DNA of 64,000 nt, from assembly GCA_022661535.1 (NCBI GenBank), contig JAKULF010000001.1, positions 1-64,000 on the forward strand. Reading direction: 5' to 3'. A model generated the notes under the pieces. The model was not told the DNA's origin. It was given only the letters and a program-made list of their open reading frames with translations, and made no database searches. Origin of the DNA: Eutypa lata. Its lineage: Eukaryota > Ascomycota > Sordariomycetes > Xylariales > Diatrypaceae. Positions 24,601-35,465 of the stretch are shown here, piece after piece (position 1 is the first letter of the stretch; each line of letters starts with the position of its first letter). A program made the position numbers and the translations under genes.

Positions 24601-26370
24601 TAAGCTTATAAAAAAAGTTTTTTATTTTTTATATAACGATTAATAAATTTACTTTTTATTAAAATTATTTTCGTAACGGTTTTTTAAATAAGTTATATTT
24701 TTTATATAAATAAAAATAAACTTTATTTTCGATATTAAATTTTAATAATATATATTTTGCGTTATATTATATTTTTAAGTTTATAATAACGAAATTTATT
24801 ATTAATTTTACTTTTTTTTAATATAATTTACGAAAAGTTTTATAAATTAAAAAATTATAAAGAATTTTTAAAATTAAAAAAACGAAAGATAATTTAAAAC
24901 TTAAAATTATTTTATTTAATATTTTTTTTATAATTAATAATTTCGTATTATTTATATTATATTAAAGAAAAAGGATTATATAAATTTAAAATTCGTTTAA
25001 CGTTATTATATAATATTAAATAACGATTTTAACTTTTTAATTAATTTTTTTATTTTAATTAATTTTTTAAAAATAATAAATTATAATTATATTTAATTTT
25101 ATTTTTTATAAAAAAATAACGTTTTTTAAAACTTAAATATAAATTTTAAATTTTTATTTAAAATTATACGTTTTAATATTTTTTAATTAAATAATATTAA
25201 AATACGTTAAGTAATTATTATTTATTTTTCGATTATATATATAATATATTTTAAAATTAAAATAACTTTTTTAATAAATTTATATATAATAATTAATAAA
25301 ATATTAAAAGTATTATAATTAAATATAAATTAAAAAATGTTTTTATTAAAAACTTATAATAAATTAATTATAAAATTTAACGTTATTATATAATAAAAAA
25401 ACGATTTTATTTATATAAAATATAAAAAGTTAAGTTTTTTTTATTTATTAATTCGATTTTATTAATAATTAAAATAATACTTTACGTAATTTTTAACTTT
25501 TTTCGTTAAATTAAATATTATAATATTATTTAAATCGTATAATATTTTTTCGAAGTTAAAGTAATATTTACTATCGTAAATTATATTAAAGATTTTCTTA
25601 TAATATAAGTTTAAAATAATAAAACGATTTTTTAATTAAAAATATTATATAAAAGTTTTTCTTTAATATAAAAATAAATTTTTTTAATTTATATATATAT
25701 ATATATATATAAAGATTAAAAAGGTATTTTTTTTATATATATAAATTTTAAAATAAAATTTATGTTTTTATTTCTTTTAAATTTATTTTTAAATAAATTT
25801 TTAAAAAATATAACTTTTTATTTTTTTTAATTTCGTTTTTTAATAATATTTAAAAATAATTATATAATTAAATATAAAATTAAATAATAATTATAAATAT
25901 AAATATATTAAATTATATTTATAAAATAATATTTATAAAATAATTTATTAATTTTAATTTATATAATTTCTTTTTAAATTTATAAAATAATAAATTTATA
26001 TATATATATTAATTTAAAAATTTAATATATTATAAAATTATTATATAATTTTAATATAATAAAAACTTTTTAATTATTAATAAAAATAACTTTTTATTAA
26101 ATAATAAAATAAAATTATTTAAAAAGTTATTTAATTAAATTATTATTAAATTATAATTAAAATAATAATAATTAATTAAAATAAAAATTAAATTTATAAA
26201 TTTATATATTATAAATTAATAATTAATAAAATATTTATTAATTTTATATTTTTTTAATAAAAATAAATAAAAATATATTATTATTATTAAATTTTTATTA
26301 TAAATTTTTTAACATTCGAAATTCTTTTAATACGCTTAGGTCGCCGTCGCTCAACTCTTATCCCTGCCCT

Positions 26371-26413
26371 TTGATTGGTCAGAACTTAATGGTACAAAAG
26401 ATAGATATAAAAA
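26371..26413 (+). promoter_or_regulatory. Core promoter elements of the TrpRS gene
   Basis: ATTGG (26,374-26,378), a CCAAT box on the minus strand, lies about 220 bp before the start codon. TATAAAAA (26,406-26,413) lies about 190 bp before it. A GTAAGT at 26,449 hints at an intron in the 5' leader. All lie inside the narrow band of normal composition between the desert edge and the gene. Confidence 0.4.
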
Positions 26414-26599
26414 GCTACGGCGGCCTGAGAACTAAGGCAAGTTATGAGGTAAGTAAAGCAAGTGTTTGCCCCTCTTCCCCTCTTCATTATAACACCTTAA
26501 CCTATGAGTCAATCGCCTTGCCCTCTTAACCCCACCATCGCCATCAACACATCCTACCGATCACTGTCACCACCCTGCCGAGTTCAATTTGCCCACGAC

Positions 26600-28101
26600 A
26601 TGGCGACTGGCAACGATGCACCTGCCGACACAGCCCAGCCCCAGGACCAGGTCATCAACCCTTGGTCGGTCGAGGGTGGTCAGGATTCGGCTGGGAACAT
26701 CGTCGCGATCGACTACGATTCGTTGATACGGCATGTATATCAACAAACTGCAAATCATGTCGCACAAACTAATTAATGGTAAACAGGAAATGGAACACCC
26801 AAGCTATCGACCCGGCTCTTCTCGAGCGGTTTGAACAAGTCACTGGTCGAAAACCTCATCGCTGGCTCCGCCGCGGACTGTTTTTCAGTCATCGCGACTT
26901 CGATAAAATCCTCGATACCTACGAGCGTGGCGACCCCTTCTTCCTTTACACCGGTAGAGGTCCAAGCACTGGTAGTTTGCATCTGGGACATACAATTCCC
27001 ATGCAGTTTACTCAGTGGCTGCAGGAATGTTTCGACGTACCTTTAGTCTTTATGCTGACGGACGATGAGAAGGCTATCTTCAATGACAGCCTTACTTGCG
27101 AAGATACGATGCAATATGCCATGGACAACGCCCGTGACCTCATTGCCCTCGGCTTCGATCCCAAGAAAACCTTCATATACAGCGACCTGAAATATCTCGG
27201 AAGCCATTTTCTCATGAATGCCTGGGAATTTTCCAAGCTGGTCACTTTTAACCAAGTTCGTGGTGCTTTTGGCTTTAATGAGAGGTAATAGGCACAATCC
27301 TCCTTTTTTTCGTTTCTTTCGCCCTGGCTAACCAATAGAAGCACCAACATCGGCCGCGTCTTCTTCCCTTCTGTCCAATGCGTCGCTGCTTTCGCTACCT
27401 CGTATCCCGAAATTTGGACAGACGAGCCTTTCCAGAATCGCCTACCATCAATTGCGCGCATTCCTTGTCTTATCCCGATGGGAATAGACCAAGATCCCTA
27501 CTTTCGACTTGGCAAGTTTTACCACCCCCCTACTAATGACCAGTGGACGTACAACTTGCTCAACTGTACTAACCAGTATGGGGTCTTTCTAGTTCGGGAT
27601 AATGCCCACCGCATGCGCCTCCCCTCGCCGAAGCCAGCTTTGATCCACTCCAAGTTTCTAACCGCCCTTCAAGGAGCTGGTGGTAAAATGTCCTCGTCTA
27701 ACCCCAACTCGGCCATCTTCATGACGGATACGCCCAAGCAAATCAAGACCAAGATCAACCGCCATGCATTCAGCGGGGGCCAGGTCAATCTAGAGGAACA
27801 TCGTCGTCTTGGCGGCAATCCCGACGTTGACGTATCGTACATATACCTAACGTATTTCGAGGAGGACGACAACAAGCTAACGGAAGTTTACAAGAGCTAC
27901 AAGGAAGGCACTCTACTAACGGGCGAGCTCAAGAAGATGGCTATCGACTTATTGCAGGAGTACGTGCAACAGTTCCAGACAAGGAGGGCAGCTGTCACAG
28001 ACGAGGTCTTAGAAGGTTTTATGCGTCCCCGAAAGCTCGAGTGGAGGGGAAACCCCCGACACCCGCCTCCTGATGTTTCGGGGATGAAGGATAAAAAATA
28101 A
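26600..28101 (+). CDS. WRS1: Cytoplasmic tryptophanyl-tRNA synthetase
   Basis: This class I aminoacyl-tRNA synthetase charges tRNA-Trp in the cytosol. Exons are 26600..26730, 26787..27284, 27339..27511 and 27593..28101, giving 436 residues, a normal length. The HIGH-type motif is HLGH (residues 109-112) after TGRGPSTGS, and the KMSKS-type motif is KMSSS (about 299-303), then the conserved NPNSAIF. Start: the ATG at 26,600 opens MATGNDAPAD and leads into the conserved VNPWxV-like block. Introns 1 and 3 begin with GC instead of GT (GCATGT and GCAAGT). Removing them joins DSLIR to KWNTQAIDP and DQDPYFRL to VRDNAHRMRLPSPKPALIH. Intron 3 (81 nt) has no stop and keeps frame, so it can be missed. 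The gene begins under 300 bp from the RIP desert. Confidence 0.93.
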
Positions 28102-28958
28102 TATTTAGTTTGAAGGAAGTCGTACTGAGACATGGTGGTCATTATAGCTATCATAGCTGTCGTACCCCATACTATACTAGGAGCGGTAGTACCCGAACAA
28201 CCAAATCAACACAAACTTCTTTCAAGTTTTGCTCTCTGGATGAATGGCCGGGAAGGGGCAACAAGAGAATAAGCTCGTCTATTCGGGTTGAAGATCCTCT
28301 TATATCACGTAACGGAACGATAATGCCTGTAAATAGCAGCGTCCCTTGTGTATAAAGTAAGTAGGATCTTTAAAACGCTGGTTGACATACCGAAACTTAC
28401 CCCATACTATGTACATACATACATACTTTCAACATATCGTTCAAGATGGTTAGTACAAGCCCTAAGGATAAACAGGGTAGTGTAGTTATAGGGCACAAGC
28501 TTGGGGCATAGAGGTAAATGCTGTGATAATGTGATTTGTTTCAAGGCGGCAAAATATGTCACTGTCTTGTCCCGTCTCCACATATACAACATACCCCCAT
28601 AGTGGGCAATGCTAGTTAGGTAATTATATGGGGCCGTTTTTGAATGATATCGGTATGTCGGGGATGTTCATCACTTAAAGGTAAATAAAGTACTATTGTA
28701 ATTAACTACAGCTACCTGAGCTACCTACTTACCTACATACTTAAGGGGTATAGAGAGTAGTTATCATGCCTTCTTAAGATACGTTATGATTGCTTAGAAA
28801 TATATGACACACGACACACGACACACGACACACAACATAGCCCTTCTACCTACCTACATGTCCCCCAACTGCTGCAGGCGGGCAAACTGGGGCGGTTGAG
28901 TAGTTAATTATACTCTGCTCGCAGCCACAGATCTCCGATTGTGCCTTCAATCGATGAG
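28102..28958. other. Intergenic region TrpRS to LRR gene
   Basis: No gene seen. It holds the 3' end of the TrpRS transcript and the promoter of the next gene. A microsatellite of four ACACACG-type units lies at 28,805-28,836, and CTACCTACTTACCTACATAC-like steps lie at about 28,715-28,740. Short open frames here lack coding character. Confidence 0.5.
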
Positions 28959-31900
28959 ATGGATCATGACAGCAGGCGTCCCGCTACAGCTACGGCTACG
29001 GGCAACAAGTCTAGTAACATTCCAAGGCCTTCAGCGTCCTCGTCATCACGCCTGCCTATACCACAGCCTCGGCCTTCCTTAGCAGCGACATCGCCATCCT
29101 CCCAGTCAACAACTCTTTCCTCGAGACGTTTACGGTCAACCCCATCCCGCGATCAGCTCGCATCGAACGATACACCGGCTACGTTTGGGACGACAGCGGC
29201 AAGGGGAACTGCCACTAGGAAAAGGGTACCGCCTCCTGTAAGCTCTCAAGGTGCTCTACAAGATTTGCAACCCAGCGACAGAAGTAGAAGTGTAGCGCGT
29301 GATTCTTCACGGAACTCGAGGGGAAGCTCCATCTCAAGGACTCAGGTCCAGACCAAGGACACTACCATTGCCGATCGGAGCAGTTTCAAGCGACCTTCGT
29401 TGCCAGGACTTCGATCCGGAAGACGGCCGTCTGGTCAGTTTGCGCTGTCTACAGAAAACCTGATAGAGCAAGATAATGGGGGAGTTGGTGGTGACGATTC
29501 CGATGACAACTATGATGAAGATCAACGGCCCTTTCGAGAAAACTTCGGTTCCATCATACCAGGATCTAGCTCTGGCATGAAGAAGCCAACGCCCTTAAGG
29601 ACCTCCCGACCCTCCCTTTCCGAGAGGACCATCGAGACACTTTCGGCTTTACCCTCCTCCCCGGCGTTCAAGCGACAGGGTAGCAACTTCGACACCGGTG
29701 CCCCTGGGCGACCCCAATCGAGGCCCCGGTCCCAGTCGAGGCCAGGAAGTCGAGATTTGAGACCTGCGTCTAGGCCTGGGTCAAGCTATCGTTCCGATGG
29801 GCCAACCGAAACCATTCGAAGCCGTCCAGGTTCCAGTTCGGGTCAAGATAATACCAACTTCAGAGCCTCTACTCACGCGCCTAAGGTTCCGCCTTTACCC
29901 ACATTGGAGGCCACTCCGACACGACGCGTCTCGGCGTCGACCCCGACGTTGACAATGCCACGCTCCTCGCTGGTTAAGATGCCCTCGCGATCCTCTCTAT
30001 CCGCTTCGGTGGGACCTGGATCTCGTCATATCTCTCAGCTGGAGATCAAGAATGGCTCTAAATCTCTAGCCGCCCGGCCCCTAAAGTCACGGGTTTCGGT
30101 GAATGGGCTGTTCAAGCAGTCGACTGAGGGGCCTGCTTCTCCCGAGTGTCCTATCCGCTCTCGCTCACCACGCAAAAATTCTCTCGCGTCAGCCAATTCT
30201 AGTGGCGAGGACCGGAATCCATCGAGTGCTTCGACTGCCTCTACAACAATCACCATTGATTCGGCTGAAGACGGGTCTGCTTCTACCAGTCGAAAGTCAT
30301 CTTCAGCTTTACGAGAGCAGATCGCCAAAGCGAAGGCCGCAAAACGTGCGACTTCTCGACAGCCGCCCCGGGCAGTGGTGGCGGCTACCATGGTATCGGG
30401 TGCCCTCGAAACACCCGTAGTCCCTACTGATCCGACGTTTGATTTTGGCCTTTCCGACAACCCTTTTGGCCAGAAAAAGTTTGAGGATTCCAATCGTAGA
30501 GTGATGCAGTCACGGACCGAAACCGCCCGCACTACCGGGAGGCTTAATATATCCGCTATGGGGTTAAAGGGAATTCCAGATGTTGTACTGAAAATGTATG
30601 ATCTCGAATCGATCGGTGGAAATGATGGCGCCTGGGCTGAGAGCGTAGATCTCACAAGATTTGTAGCGGCAGACAACGAAATCGAATCGATTGAGGATGC
30701 CATATTCCCTGACATTGACCCAAGCGATTTGGTGGACGACGATGATGGTGGGGGTCATCAATTTGCTGGGCTGGAGTCCCTTGACCTCCATAACAACTCA
30801 CTCATTGCCTTGCCCGTCGGGCTCCGGCAACTCCATTTCCTCACTTCTTTGAATCTGGTATGTCCGTTTCCCTCCACAGGTAGCTTAAGTGGAACTGTCT
30901 AACACTTTAACTCATAGGCACATAACAAGCTCACAAACGATTGTCTGGAGACCATTTCCCAGGTGACCTCGTTGAGGGATCTCAAGCTAGGATGCAACCT
31001 TTTGTACGGAGCGATGGATGAATGCTTTAGCAAGCTAGAAAACTTGGAGATACTCGACATTCAAAATAACAACATATCCGCACTACCTAAGGGACTGAAC
31101 AACTTGTCGAGGCTTCGCATTTTGAATCTTAATGAGAACGCATTTGCATCGTTGCCATTTGAAAGCTTTTCGGGCCTGCCGCTCACCGAACTACAAGCCC
31201 GTAAAAATGACTTATCCGGCACCTTGATTGATCATCCTAGTGTCAATTGCCTCTCACACCTACAAACGCTAGACGTTTCGAATAATCGCTTGACGTCACT
31301 GGTACCTGCGACGCAGCTGCTCGAACTACCCTCACTCCACCAACTGAGTGTGTCGATGAACCGGCTTCAGTCGCTCCCCAACATGGCTTCATGGATCCGC
31401 TTACTCAACATCGCAGCTGATGAAAACAGCATTACGGACTTTCCTGAAGGCCTAGCGGGCTGTAAGTAATTCCCGATGTTACTCTCTTCCCTTCATAGCT
31501 AGCTTTAGAGCTGGAAGTTATTGGAAGGGGCATGTTCGGGAGCAAATAGCCCCCGAATCTCTTATACGTTTCACTAGTTTATCTACAAAGGAGAATCACT
31601 GACTTCGGGTGTCGCAGTGGGTGTTCGTAGCATTGATCTTGGAAGTAATGACATCCGCATACTCCCACCAGAGATCGCCCGAATGGACAGCCTAGCTATG
31701 CTTCGAATAAGCGGAAATCCACTCAGAGACAAGAAGTTCGCGTCGCTTACTACAGAAAAATTGAAGGAAGTATTGGCGGCGAGACTAGAGCCTCCACAGA
31801 TCGATGATATGCCGAGTCAAGAGCAACCCGGCGCTGGGCCTAACGAGACAGGTTCTGTTGGTAGTCAACCGCCCGCTGCTATAGGGTGTAAGGACCACGA

Positions 31901-32871
31901 CGATAGCCGCTCCGAATACGACGATTTTGCTACGCCACCGACGTCGGCGCCCCATAGCCCGGAGAGAGCGCGGGCGCGGGCGGGAAGCACACAGCAAAAC
32001 TGGCCGATCAAGGCTGGGGGTATACTTGATCGGTCTAACACGCAGTCTTCGTCGCTTCATCCTGTCATCTGCTCTCGGGTGGCAACGGGCCACGGTATCC
32101 GCGAGGTGTGGCTTCAGCACAATACGTTCACAAGCATGCCGGAGTCCCTCTCGTTCTTTGGAGACACGCTGACGATGCTCTGCCTATCGCACAACCAACT
32201 GGTTGGGGAGAGCTATTTTGCTGGAGATGAGCTCGATCTGACAGCGCTTAAGGAACTGAATCTCTCGTCAAACCGGATCACGAGTTTGGTTCCGTTGGCG
32301 TCCCGACTTCGGGCGCCAAACCTCGAGAAGATAGATGTCTCATTTAACAGGATTGTGACGCTTCCCGTGCTACGGGAGTCCTTTCCGAGTCTCACAGTAC
32401 TGCGAGTATCTGACAACCACCTAGAGCAACTAGAATTTGAGTCGATCGAGGGGATGAAGTCTGTAGACGCCAGCAATAATGACATTTCTTACCTCCACCC
32501 TCGGATCGGACTGCTCGGGGGTAGCGGCGGCCTCGAGAGACTGGACGTAAACGGGAACCGGTTCAGAGTGCCGCGATGGAATATTCTAGGCATGTATAAA
32601 ACATCTCTATTTGAACTCTGACCGTCTTCTTGCAACTGCTAACCTATTCGCAGTACGTATATTGATTTCTTCGTTAACATATTTTAATATGTTCATAATC
32701 TAAGATAAGTATTCATCTTTCAAGGATGACATGTTAATGTGCAACTAGGAACGTGGCACGGAGGCGACTCTACGGTGGCTCCGGGGACGAGTACCGGTAG
32801 TGGAGATGGCCGAATGGAGAGCGAAGGCGGGTCAAGGCGAAGAGGACGGTAATTCCAATGATTTCGATTAG
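28959..32871 (+). CDS. LRRC40-like leucine-rich-repeat protein
   Basis: A large LRR protein resembling the metazoan LRRC40 family, role unknown. The open frame reaches a GTG at 28,941, but the first ATG is at 28,959 (MDHDSRRPATATATG). Exons 28959..30857, 30918..31461 and 31618..32593 are well supported. Residues 1 to about 500 are Ser/Pro/Arg-rich and disordered. Then comes GRLNISAMGLKGIP, the family's first repeat, and about twenty LRRs (LDLHNNSLIALP, LDIQNNNISALP, LDVSNNRLTSL and so on), split by a linker near 31,780-32,030. The 3' end is unresolved: the expected C-terminal peptide RGTEATLRWLRGRVP is at 32,752-32,796 in a frame that a simple splice from exon 3 does not reach. A 19-nt exon at 32,654-32,672 would restore it (1,186 residues). 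Confidence 0.8.
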
Positions 32872-33659
32872 TAGCTAATGGTTAGGTTAATGGGTAGCTG
32901 ATGGGGTAGGCTGGTGGACACGAGAAGGGACGGGGACTGGCCGCTCTTGTCAGTATTCTAATATTTTGCAGTGGAGCAAGGAGATACGAAATGATTACTT
33001 TAGATAGCTATCTTTACTTTCTCGCGGAAGGCCATGTCTGATGACAGTTTGGAAGGGAAAGGTCTGGGCTAAGGGATATTATATAGTTGAGTCATGTATA
33101 CTTATCACCGTAGATAGTTGTAATATATAATATATATGTGTGTGTAACAATGCGAAATACCTGGATATAGATATACATGCCTACCCGCCACCCTTCGCAT
33201 AAACATTGCCCAGGTGCATATAGGTAATGTTCAAGGAGTGCACCCGGTACATACTTATACAGATAGTCTTGACAGATGTAACGGTCAGTCGGGGTACGGG
33301 TCCCAGTTGGACACCACGCTAAACCTATCAAAGGTAGGTACGTAGCTATGTACGAAGTATGTATACCTTGTAGTTGACCCCCAGCCTCCATTTTCACCGC
33401 CTAACTAGGTACATAGTAGCTCTGTCCAGGTATTGTACAATACCTACATACATACCTCCTAACCTCTCACCTACTTCGTCGTAGCTTTACTTCGTAACAA
33501 AATTCATAACATTATCTTCGTCATTATCGTACTGACATGGTGGTTATTCATTTGCATCGTTGGCTATAACACATCCGCATCCGCATCCACATGCACGCAC
33601 GCCTTAGGTATTCATTGTATCTCAACAACGACGGAAAAATAAGGCGAACAACAGCAATC
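32872..33659. other. Intergenic region LRR gene to coiled-coil gene
   Basis: No gene seen. It contains TA-rich and TG-rich short repeats near 33,118-33,150 and clustered TACCTACATACATACCTCC-like steps near 33,440-33,470, probably promoter DNA. A 101-codon frame on the minus strand is low in coding character. Confidence 0.5.
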
Positions 33660-35465
33660 ATGTCGACTGATACAGAGATGGCCTCCCACTCTCATGCTGC
33701 TACTGCTACTAATGCCAACGTCGACGACGTCGATATGAACCACTCTGCAACTTCGTCACAGCAGTCCCTGCCCTCTACCGAAGGTCCAATTTCACCAATA
33801 GACCATGACCATCCTCGATCCCCTCGGGTCATTCCTTCATCTTTGACACCCCCTCCATCGTCCCAGTTTCCACCAGCGCAGCAGAACGACAGCGATGATG
33901 GAAACAGCAATATCAACAACCGCCATAGCACTCCGGTCCTGCCTTTAGCCTCCATTACCTCTCAGCGGGCCAACATGTTTTCTCCGCCTGCCACTACATT
34001 GAACAAAAGCACCGAGACTATCCGTCGCCATGACAGTACTTCCTCGAACCCTCTTCCTTATCTCACTGCTACCGCCACCGCCACCACGTCGGACTATATT
34101 CCCCCTAGTACACACCAGATTTCAGACGCCCCGGCTGAGGAGGTTCGCAGTATGTTCCATGCTTGTCTAGCAGAGAATGCCCGGTTGAAGATGGAGACGG
34201 CCCATCACAAGCTCCAATACAACCTTCTCAGCATGCAGGCTGATGAGGATGCCAAGAGGGCCGCTGTCGAGCATGACATGACTCGACGAGAGGTCCAGGC
34301 TTTACGCATAGTCGAGGACTCTCGTATGGCCCGGCGGGAGCTGGATGCTGCTGCCCAAACTAGTCAAGCCAAGTACCTCCAGCTTAAAGTATGGTACGAT
34401 GCCGCTATTGAGGAAAACGATACTCTACACAAGCGTCTCAAGCTTGCCAAGAAGGTCATACAGCAGAAAGAAGATGAGATCATTGGCCTCGCGGACGAGC
34501 GTGATATGCTACTCAACCGCATCCGCGAGAATCGTGAACATTTTCACATGCTATGCAGTCCCGGCGGCGTTTTCCACGGCGCTCTAACCCCCAAGACCCC
34601 ACCACCCGTTGTCACGCCTCAGCAGCAGTATCGTACTACTCCGCGTCATACGCCCAAGACAGCAGCCTATCATCGAGATGTGCGCCACGAGAACGATGCT
34701 GACCAGGCTGGCTTTGCTGTACTCCTGCAAGCCCTGAGTCACGACAACAACAGCGCGCCCTCCACCCCAGTCACTACAAGTCGGCCTACCTCTAGAATGC
34801 CCTCGAAACATACACGTGGGGTGCAATCTTTGTCGTCCCTTCCCACCACCCCATCCTCCCGTACCCGCAGAGGTAATCATCCAGGCCTGCTCCCCTCGGT
34901 CAACCTAGTTCCTCAGTCAGAGCCGGCTCAACGCTTCAGTGGAAGCAGGGTCATCTCAGAGACGCCGACCCCGGCGGCAAGACGCAAGAGCCGGGAGAGT
35001 ACCATTTCAGCCGACGATAACGAAGAGCTCGCTCGCGCCGCATTAGAATCCGTGGCAGCGGCGACGCAATCCTTCATGTCGCAAGGCTCGCGAGGATCTC
35101 GGCAGCGGGGTGAGGATGAAGAGGAAGAAGTACTAGAGAGCCAGGCCAGCCAAGCTGCATCGGAGATGCTGCGCCGTGATCCGCGTGAAGCATACTTTGA
35201 GGTTGCTAGCTCTGTGGGCTCGCGCGACGGCACTCCAGCCCCGGCAGAGAAAACGGCGAAGCTCCAGTCCAAGTTGTTCGCCGGAGTGAACAAAGCCATC
35301 CCCGCTTCAGAAAAACGGAAATTCAGCGGCGGAGGAGCTGACAGTGCAACTCCTACCCGAAGAGAAGGCATCACGAGTCCTACAAAAAGGGTGAGACACG
35401 GAAATGGCAATGACGATATTCATCAGAGGGTTGGCTTGGGAATCCGCTATGGCCAAGAAGCCTAG
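33660..35465 (+). CDS. Coiled-coil protein of unknown function
   Basis: A single-exon frame of 601 residues from the ATG at 33,660 (MSTDTEMASHSHAA). An upstream in-frame ATG at 33,591 would add 23 residues that look like leader. The N-terminal third is Ser/Pro/Thr-rich and low complexity. About residues 150-310 form a strongly charged heptad-type coiled coil (ARLKMETAHHKLQYN through IIGLADERDMLLNRI), followed by the conserved-looking SPGGVFHGALTPKTPPP. The C-terminal part is again disordered, with acidic EDEEEEVLESQASQAASEML and basic KKR-type stretches near the end that could act as nuclear localisation signals. I do not recognise the family. The layout suggests a nuclear or cytoskeletal scaffold, which is inference only. 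Confidence 0.8.
   Translation: MSTDTEMASHSHAATATNANVDDVDMNHSATSSQQSLPSTEGPISPIDHDHPRSPRVIPSSLTPPPSSQFPPAQQNDSDDGNSNINNRHSTPVLPLASITSQRANMFSPPATTLNKSTETIRRHDSTSSNPLPYLTATATATTSDYIPPSTHQISDAPAEEVRSMFHACLAENARLKMETAHHKLQYNLLSMQADEDAKRAAVEHDMTRREVQALRIVEDSRMARRELDAAAQTSQAKYLQLKVWYDAAIEENDTLHKRLKLAKKVIQQKEDEIIGLADERDMLLNRIRENREHFHMLCSPGGVFHGALTPKTPPPVVTPQQQYRTTPRHTPKTAAYHRDVRHENDADQAGFAVLLQALSHDNNSAPSTPVTTSRPTSRMPSKHTRGVQSLSSLPTTPSSRTRRGNHPGLLPSVNLVPQSEPAQRFSGSRVISETPTPAARRKSRESTISADDNEELARAALESVAAATQSFMSQGSRGSRQRGEDEEEEVLESQASQAASEMLRRDPREAYFEVASSVGSRDGTPAPAEKTAKLQSKLFAGVNKAIPASEKRKFSGGGADSATPTRREGITSPTKRVRHGNGNDDIHQRVGLGIRYGQEA

Larger units (their letters stand above)
18391..26320. other. AT-rich RIP-mutated repeat desert, distal part
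   Basis: Same character as the proximal part. The stretch about 21,700-24,900 keeps slightly more CpG and purine-rich codon-like texture and may be a second mutated transposon, but no motif could be assigned. No intact gene is present. The desert ends abruptly near 26,320, where normal composition resumes about 280 bp before the TrpRS start codon. Confidence 0.8.

Noticed and set aside
281..26320. Possibility of mitochondrial DNA or a mitochondrial insertion
   Set aside because: Comparable AT content, but no mitochondrial genes or tRNAs. CpG retention and LTR/RT structure, together with the spared inverted-repeat arm, identify RIP.
281..26320. Centromere
   Set aside because: RIP-mutated AT-rich repeats are typical of ascomycete centromeres, but 26 kb bounded by ordinary genes is not diagnostic. 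CENP-A mapping would be needed.
281..26320. CRISPR-like arrays or bacterial-type operons
   Set aside because: The tandem units lack regular unique spacers and the genome is eukaryotic with spliceosomal introns.
28941..28958. GTG start for the LRR gene (and likewise GTG at 61,899, TTG at 36,253, TTG at 41,025)
   Set aside because: Nuclear fungal genes initiate at ATG. The next in-frame ATGs (28,959; 61,944; 36,322; 40,821) give sensible N-termini.
33270..33330. Possible tRNA-like stretch
   Set aside because: A GGTACGGGTCCC-like T-arm resemblance only; no full cloverleaf or anticodon stem could be folded by eye.
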